From: UBA1367 sp040268355
GTDB lineage: Bacteria; Actinomycetota; Coriobacteriia; Coriobacteriales; Atopobiaceae
Length of the DNA stretch: 8,787 nucleotides
Reading direction: 5' to 3'
Assembly (NCBI GenBank): GCA_040268355.1
Contig: JAWRIT010000139.1
Span: forward strand, 1-8,787
Position numbers and translations under genes: made by a program. Positions 6,076 through 8,787 of this stretch are shown here, piece after piece. How positions within the stretch are numbered: position 1 is the first letter of the stretch; the number at the start of each line of letters is the position of its first letter. The notes beneath the pieces are model-generated. The model was not told where the DNA came from. It was given only the letters and a program-made list of their open reading frames with translations, and did no database searches.

Positions 6076-7515
6076 CTATCCGATCGCCCCCTCCATCTCG
6101 AGCTTGATCAGGTTGTTCATCTCGATGGCGTACTCCATGGGGAGCTCCTTCGAGACGGGGTCGGCAAAGCCGTTGACGACCATCGTGCGCGCCTCGCCCT
6201 CCGAGCAGCCACGGCTCATCAGGTAGAGGATCGTCTCGTCCGAGATGCGGCCGATGGTCGCCTCGTGCCCCACGCTCGCGCTGCCGCAGCGCACGTCCAT
6301 CGCGGGGATGGTGTCGGAGCGGCTGTAGTCGTCGAGCATGAGCGAGGCGCAGCTCACGGTCGCCCGAGCGCGCTCGCCGCGCCTGCCCACCACGATGGAG
6401 CTGCGGAAGGTGTTGATGCCGCCGTCCTTGGAGATGGACTTGGTGTCGATCGAGGCGGTGGTGTCGGCGCCGTTCAGGACAACCTTGCAGCCGGTGTCGA
6501 GGTCCTGCGTCGCCCCGGCGAAGGTGATGCCGGTGAACTCGCAGTCCGAGCGGTCGCCCTGCAGGAAGGTGGTGGGGTAGAGGTAGCTCACGTGGCTGCC
6601 GAAGGAGCCCGAGACCCACTCCATCTTGGAGTCTGCCCCCACCGTCGCCCGCTTGGTGTTGAGGTTGAACATGTTCTTGGACCAGTTCTCGATGGTCGAG
6701 TAGCGCAGGCGCGCGTGGTCCTTCACGAACAGCTCGACGGCACCGGCGTGCAGGTTGGCCTCATAGTACTTGGGCGCTGAGCAGCCCTCGATGAAGTGCA
6801 GGTCGGCACCAGGTTCCACGACGATGAGCGTGTGCTCGAACTGGCCGGCGCCAGCGGCGTTCAGGCGGAAGTAGCTCTGCAGCGGATAGGGGAGCGTGAC
6901 GCCCTCCGGGACGTAGACGAACGAGCCGCCGCTCCAGACCGCGTAGTGCAGCGCCGCGAACTTGTGGTCGCGCATGGGGATGAGCGTGCCGAAGTACTCG
7001 TGCACGATGGGTTCGAGCTCGGGGTCGTGCAGGGCGTCCTCGATGGTCGTGTAGATGACACCCTGGCCGGCCACCTCCTCGCGCATGTTGTGGTAGACGA
7101 TCTCGGAGTCGTACTGGGCTCCCACGCCCGCCAGGCTCTCGCGCTCGGCCTCGGGGATCCCCAGTCGCTCGAAGGTGATCTTGATGTCATCGGGGACGTC
7201 GTCCCAGCTGTTCGCCTGCTTGGTGCGCGGCGACACGTAGGCGGAGATGTGGTCGAGGTCGAGCATCTCGATGGAGGGGCCCCAGTTGGCGGGCATCTCC
7301 ATCTCCTCGTAGGCGGCGAGCGCCTGGAGACGCAGCTCGAGCATCCAGTCGGGCTCGTCCTTCTTCTCAGAGATGGCCCGCACGATGTCGGTCGAGAGGC
7401 CGTCCGCGTAGCGCTCGTAGCCCTCCTCGCTCATCTTGAAGTCGTAGAGTGAGCGGTCGACGTCGTCCACCTGGGAGCGCTTGCGCGGGGCTTCGGTTGC
7501 GGTGAGGTCTGCCAT
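6076..7515 (-). CDS. sufB: SufB scaffold subunit of the SufBCD complex
   Basis: The 479-residue product is SufB, the main Fe-S scaffold. Recognised segments are the N-terminal region with SLYDFKMSEEGYERYADGL (22-40), ISAYVSPRTKQANSWDDVPD (90-109), VPEGVTLPYPLQSYFRLNA (202-220), IEGCSAPKYY (242-251, C245 corresponding to E. coli Cys254), STIENWSKNMFNLNTKRATV (273-292) and the C-terminal HEATIGRISDETILYLMSRG (417-436), then KELPMEYAIEMNNLIKLEME (456-475). The position of E. coli Cys405 is valine here, with a cysteine (C410) two residues later, by hand alignment. The frame is open upstream, but the ATG at 7515 is chosen because family homology begins there, it lies 2 bp after the sufC stop, and AGAGG precedes it. 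Translation is likely coupled to sufC. Confidence 0.97.
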   Translation of the reverse strand: MADLTATEAPRKRSQVDDVDRSLYDFKMSEEGYERYADGLSTDIVRAISEKKDEPDWMLELRLQALAAYEEMEMPANWGPSIEMLDLDHISAYVSPRTKQANSWDDVPDDIKITFERLGIPEAERESLAGVGAQYDSEIVYHNMREEVAGQGVIYTTIEDALHDPELEPIVHEYFGTLIPMRDHKFAALHYAVWSGGSFVYVPEGVTLPYPLQSYFRLNAAGAGQFEHTLIVVEPGADLHFIEGCSAPKYYEANLHAGAVELFVKDHARLRYSTIENWSKNMFNLNTKRATVGADSKMEWVSGSFGSHVSYLYPTTFLQGDRSDCEFTGITFAGATQDLDTGCKVVLNGADTTASIDTKSISKDGGINTFRSSIVVGRRGERARATVSCASLMLDDYSRSDTIPAMDVRCGSASVGHEATIGRISDETILYLMSRGCSEGEARTMVVNGFADPVSKELPMEYAIEMNNLIKLEMEGAIG

Positions 7516-7517
7516 GG

Positions 7518-8285
7518 CTACGCCTCTGCCTTCTGCTCGAGGGCGTCCTCGTAGCGGGCGAAGCCGTGGGCGTCGATGTCGTCGATGAGCTCTGCGGGAC
7601 CATCGTCCACGAGGTGCCCGCGCACCATGATGTGCGTGTGGTCGACGGAGAGGCGCTCGAGGATGCGCGTGTTGTGCGTGATCATGACGAGGGACCCGTC
7701 GCACTCCTCGCGATACGCCTCGATGCCGCGGCTCACCACCGAGAGGGCGTCCACGTCAAGACCGGAGTCGGTCTCGTCCAGGATGGCCAGCTTCGGGCGG
7801 AGCAGCAGCAGTTGCAGCATCTCGATCTTCTTCTTCTCGCCCCCCGAGAAGCCCACGTTGAGCTCGCGGGTGAGGAAGTCCTGGTCGATGTCGAGCCGAT
7901 CGGCGATCTGTCCCACGCGCTCGCGGAACTTGCGCGCGGTGGTCTTGAGCTCGGGACGCATCTGACAGATGGTGCGCAGGAAGCTGTACAGCGGTACGCC
8001 AGGCACCTCGACCGGCGCCTGGTAGGAGAGGAAGAGTCCCGCGAGCGAGCGCTTGTCGGGACCGAACTCGGTGATGTCCTCGCCGTCGAAGGTGACGGTG
8101 CCGTTGGTGACCTCATAGACGGGGTCACCCATGATGACGCGGCCGAGCGTCGACTTGCCGGCCCCGTTGGGGCCCATGAGCACATGGGTCTCTCCCGCGC
8201 CGACGACGAGGTCGATGTCGTGAAGAATGGGCTTATCCTCAGTTCCCGCCGAAAGGGCGGAAACGCAAAGTAGCTGGTCTGACAC
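7518..8285 (-). CDS. sufC: SufC ATPase of the SufBCD complex
   Basis: This cytosolic ABC-type ATPase drives conformational change in SufBD during cluster assembly. Numbering from the GTG start (255 aa): Walker A GPNGAGKST 38-46, Q-loop glutamine 89 in LSYQAPVEVPG, ABC signature FSGGEKKK 146-153, Walker B LAILDE 166-171, D-loop SGLD 174-177, switch histidine 204 in ITHNTRIL. ILDETDSGLDVDA is a strong SufC hallmark. The GTG at 8285 is preferred over an in-frame ATG at 8315: AGGAGAGG sits upstream at good spacing, the length matches the family (about 250 aa), and the promoter would leave only about 10-15 bases before the ATG. First gene of the suf operon; 2 bp before sufB. Highly secure apart from the exact start. 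Confidence 0.97.
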   Translation of the reverse strand: MSDQLLCVSALSAGTEDKPILHDIDLVVGAGETHVLMGPNGAGKSTLGRVIMGDPVYEVTNGTVTFDGEDITEFGPDKRSLAGLFLSYQAPVEVPGVPLYSFLRTICQMRPELKTTARKFRERVGQIADRLDIDQDFLTRELNVGFSGGEKKKIEMLQLLLLRPKLAILDETDSGLDVDALSVVSRGIEAYREECDGSLVMITHNTRILERLSVDHTHIMVRGHLVDDGPAELIDDIDAHGFARYEDALEQKAEA

Positions 8286-8293
8286 TGTTCCTC

Positions 8294-8327
8294 TCCTACC
8301 TGTGAGCTGGTGCATAAATCCTACCTG
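8294..8327 (-). repeat. Direct repeat CAGGTAGGA in the sufC leader
   Basis: The 9-mer CAGGTAGGA occurs twice on the minus strand (8319-8327 and 8294-8302), 25 bp apart. The downstream copy forms part of the ribosome site for the GTG start of sufC; the upstream one sits just before the in-frame ATG at 8315. It may be a duplicated ribosome site or a regulator half-site, or coincidence. Confidence 0.4.
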
Positions 8328-8331
8328 ACGG

Positions 8332-8365
8332 ACGGTATTTTACCCACAAGCAGGTGTCAATTCAA
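8332..8365 (-). promoter_or_regulatory. suf operon promoter
   Basis: Two overlapping sigma-70-like promoters are seen on the minus strand. One is TTGAAT (8360-8365), a 17-base spacer, then TAAAAT (8337-8342). The other is TTGACA (8355-8360), 17 bases, then TACCGT (8332-8337). Each matches 9 of 12 consensus positions. Either would start transcription around 8325-8331, some 40 bases upstream of the sufC GTG. The former has the better -10 and the latter a perfect -35. No other promoter is obvious ahead of the suf genes, which are too tightly packed to have internal ones. Confidence 0.6.
8334..8344. promoter_or_regulatory. Palindrome over the suf -10 element, candidate Rrf2 operator
   Basis: On the minus strand GGTA-AAA-TACC is an 11-bp interrupted palindrome that contains the TAAAAT -10 hexamer and overlaps the TACCGT alternative. 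A dimeric repressor bound here would block initiation. The Rrf2-type regulator encoded at the end of the operon is the natural candidate. It does not match the E. coli IscR type 1 consensus well, so the assignment rests on position and symmetry. Confidence 0.4.
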
Positions 8366-8416
8366 GGTGTGGAGAGAAGACCACAAGGACGGCGACGGGC
8401 GCGCCTGCGCCCCATC

Positions 8417-8448
8417 GGCCCCCCTCCGCCTGGGATGCGGCGGGGGCC
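8417..8448. repeat. GC-rich hairpin upstream of the suf promoter
   Basis: GGCCCCC (8417-8423) pairs with GGGGGCC (8442-8448). A small internal loop follows, then CCGC (8426-8429) pairs with GCGG (8437-8440), closing a 7-base loop. It lies outside the predicted suf transcript, 5 bp from the long inverted repeat. No T-run follows closely on either strand, so it is not a standard terminator. Confidence 0.5.
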
Positions 8449-8453
8449 AGGCG

Positions 8454-8589
8454 CCGTGGCTAGAGATCGGACTTTTGCGGTGTTTTTTCGGACGTCCCGG
8501 AGTATCTCCGTCCTCCGTCCTGCTGTTTTCTCGTCCGCTACTCCGCCAGTCGCGGAATTTCACCGCAAAAGTCCGATCTCTAGCCACGG
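8454..8589. repeat. 136-bp element with perfect 29-bp terminal inverted repeats
   Basis: The arms at 8454-8482 and 8561-8589 are exact reverse complements over 29 bp; each carries CTAGAGATCGGACTTTTGCG. The 78-bp interior contains a T6 run next to the left arm, a 5-bp hairpin (CGGAG/CTCCG, 8498-8510) around TAT, a 7-bp tandem TCCGTCC (8507-8520) and a 6-bp pair CGGACG/CGTCCG (8489-8494, 8532-8537). No coding sequence is convincing inside it. The form fits a MITE-like or dispersed palindromic intergenic repeat, or a long structured RNA; no clear target-site duplication abuts it. The symmetry is certain, the nature is not. Confidence 0.8.
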
Positions 8590-8591
8590 AT

Positions 8592-8623
8592 CACGCGGGG
8601 CCAGGGCCACGCGGGGCTAGGCC
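8592..8623. repeat. 16-bp imperfect tandem repeat
   Basis: Two adjacent 16-base units (8592-8607 and 8608-8623) beginning CACGCGGGG match at 14 of 16 positions, immediately outside the right arm of the inverted-repeat element. It may be local slippage in GC-rich DNA. Confidence 0.5.
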
Positions 8624-8787
8624 CTTCGCCCCAGGCTCCGATGCGTGGGGGCCATGGGATGGGCGGGCCGACCCGAGCAGCGCCGCCCCCGGCCTCGCCG
8701 GACGGCCTCATCAGGTCCAAGAACATATCTGCACCCCCCTGCCTCATTTCTCCTTGTGACACAAAGAGCGCGCCCACCGGCGCCCGC
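8624..8787. other. Intergenic DNA with no convincing gene
   Basis: Together with the elements listed from 8286 onward, this completes a roughly 500-bp gap without a recognisable gene. It holds a short stem CCGGC-CTC-GCCGG (8689-8701) and an 11-bp palindrome TTGTGACACAA (8754-8764). A 48-codon minus-strand open frame starting at 8726 has a plausible ribosome site but a glycine/proline-rich sequence with no family resemblance I can support. The region could contain the 3' end or leader of a gene beyond the right edge. Confidence 0.5.

Noticed and set aside
3698..6780. Two very long plus-strand open frames (461 and 566 codons) over sufS, sufD and sufB
   Set aside because: They lie antisense to clearly homologous genes, lack any recognisable motif, and are rich in Val/Gly/Asp/Arg/His as expected from reading GC-rich codons backwards.
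7516..7704. N-terminal extension of the sufB frame upstream of 7515
   Set aside because: The extra residues are an Arg/His-rich shadow of the sufC 3' end. SufB homology begins at the ATG at 7515, which has a ribosome site and lies 2 bp after the sufC stop.
8454..8589. CRISPR array or rho-independent terminator as explanation of the inverted repeat
   Set aside because: There are only two copies, in inverse orientation, so not a CRISPR; the 29-bp arms with a 78-bp loop and no T-run after the second arm do not fit an intrinsic terminator.
8697..8714. Hammerhead-ribozyme-like CTGATGAG followed by a GCC/GGC mini-stem on the minus strand
   Set aside because: The essential GAAA after stem II is GAGG here, and no flanking stems I and III with a cleavage site are evident.
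8357..8759. Plus- and minus-strand open frames across the inverted-repeat region
   Set aside because: They read through the repeat arms in both directions, are rich in Arg/Ser/Pro, show no family features and have no supporting operon context.

Overview
This window looks like a GC-rich actinobacterial chromosome segment, most likely from class Coriobacteriia (Olsenella/Atopobium/Collinsella-like). That placement is an inference from protein character: a SufU-type rather than SufA/IscU-type system, actinobacterial/Firmicutes-like SufB and SufD, and a LacI plus YesL/DUF624 pair typical of gut saccharolytic bacteria. All nine convincing genes are on the minus strand, so the window is best read from right to left. 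Long plus-strand open frames over the suf genes are shadows of GC-rich codon usage.

Right end (8286-8787): about 500 bp with no convincing gene. It holds a 136-bp element bounded by a perfect 29-bp inverted repeat (8454-8589), a GC-rich hairpin (8417-8448), a 16-bp imperfect tandem repeat, a short palindrome near the window edge, and the suf promoter (8332-8365). The promoter's -10 region is embedded in an 11-bp palindrome, a plausible repressor site.

Middle (2781-8285): a complete SUF iron-sulfur cluster assembly operon in the order sufC-sufB-sufD-sufS-sufU-rrf2. Neighbours are separated by -8 to +2 bp, so translation is probably coupled throughout. SufS (cysteine desulfurase) takes sulfur from cysteine, SufU (zinc-dependent sulfurtransferase) relays it, and SufBCD (scaffold with ATPase) builds the cluster. 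The last gene encodes an Rrf2/IscR-type regulator with three cysteines suited to cluster binding, so the operon could sense its own product and repress its own promoter. The position of the regulator at the 3' end and its apparently missing fourth ligand are worth attention.

Left (61-2509): a second minus-strand unit of a LacI-family regulator, a YesL/DUF624 multi-pass membrane protein and a single-pass membrane-anchored protein of unknown function. It has an extended -10 promoter and two CG-centred palindromes upstream of lacI that could be operators. Such trios usually accompany carbohydrate uptake genes; any transporter would lie off the left edge, which is not visible here. The most unexplained object in the window is the long inverted-repeat element upstream of suf.
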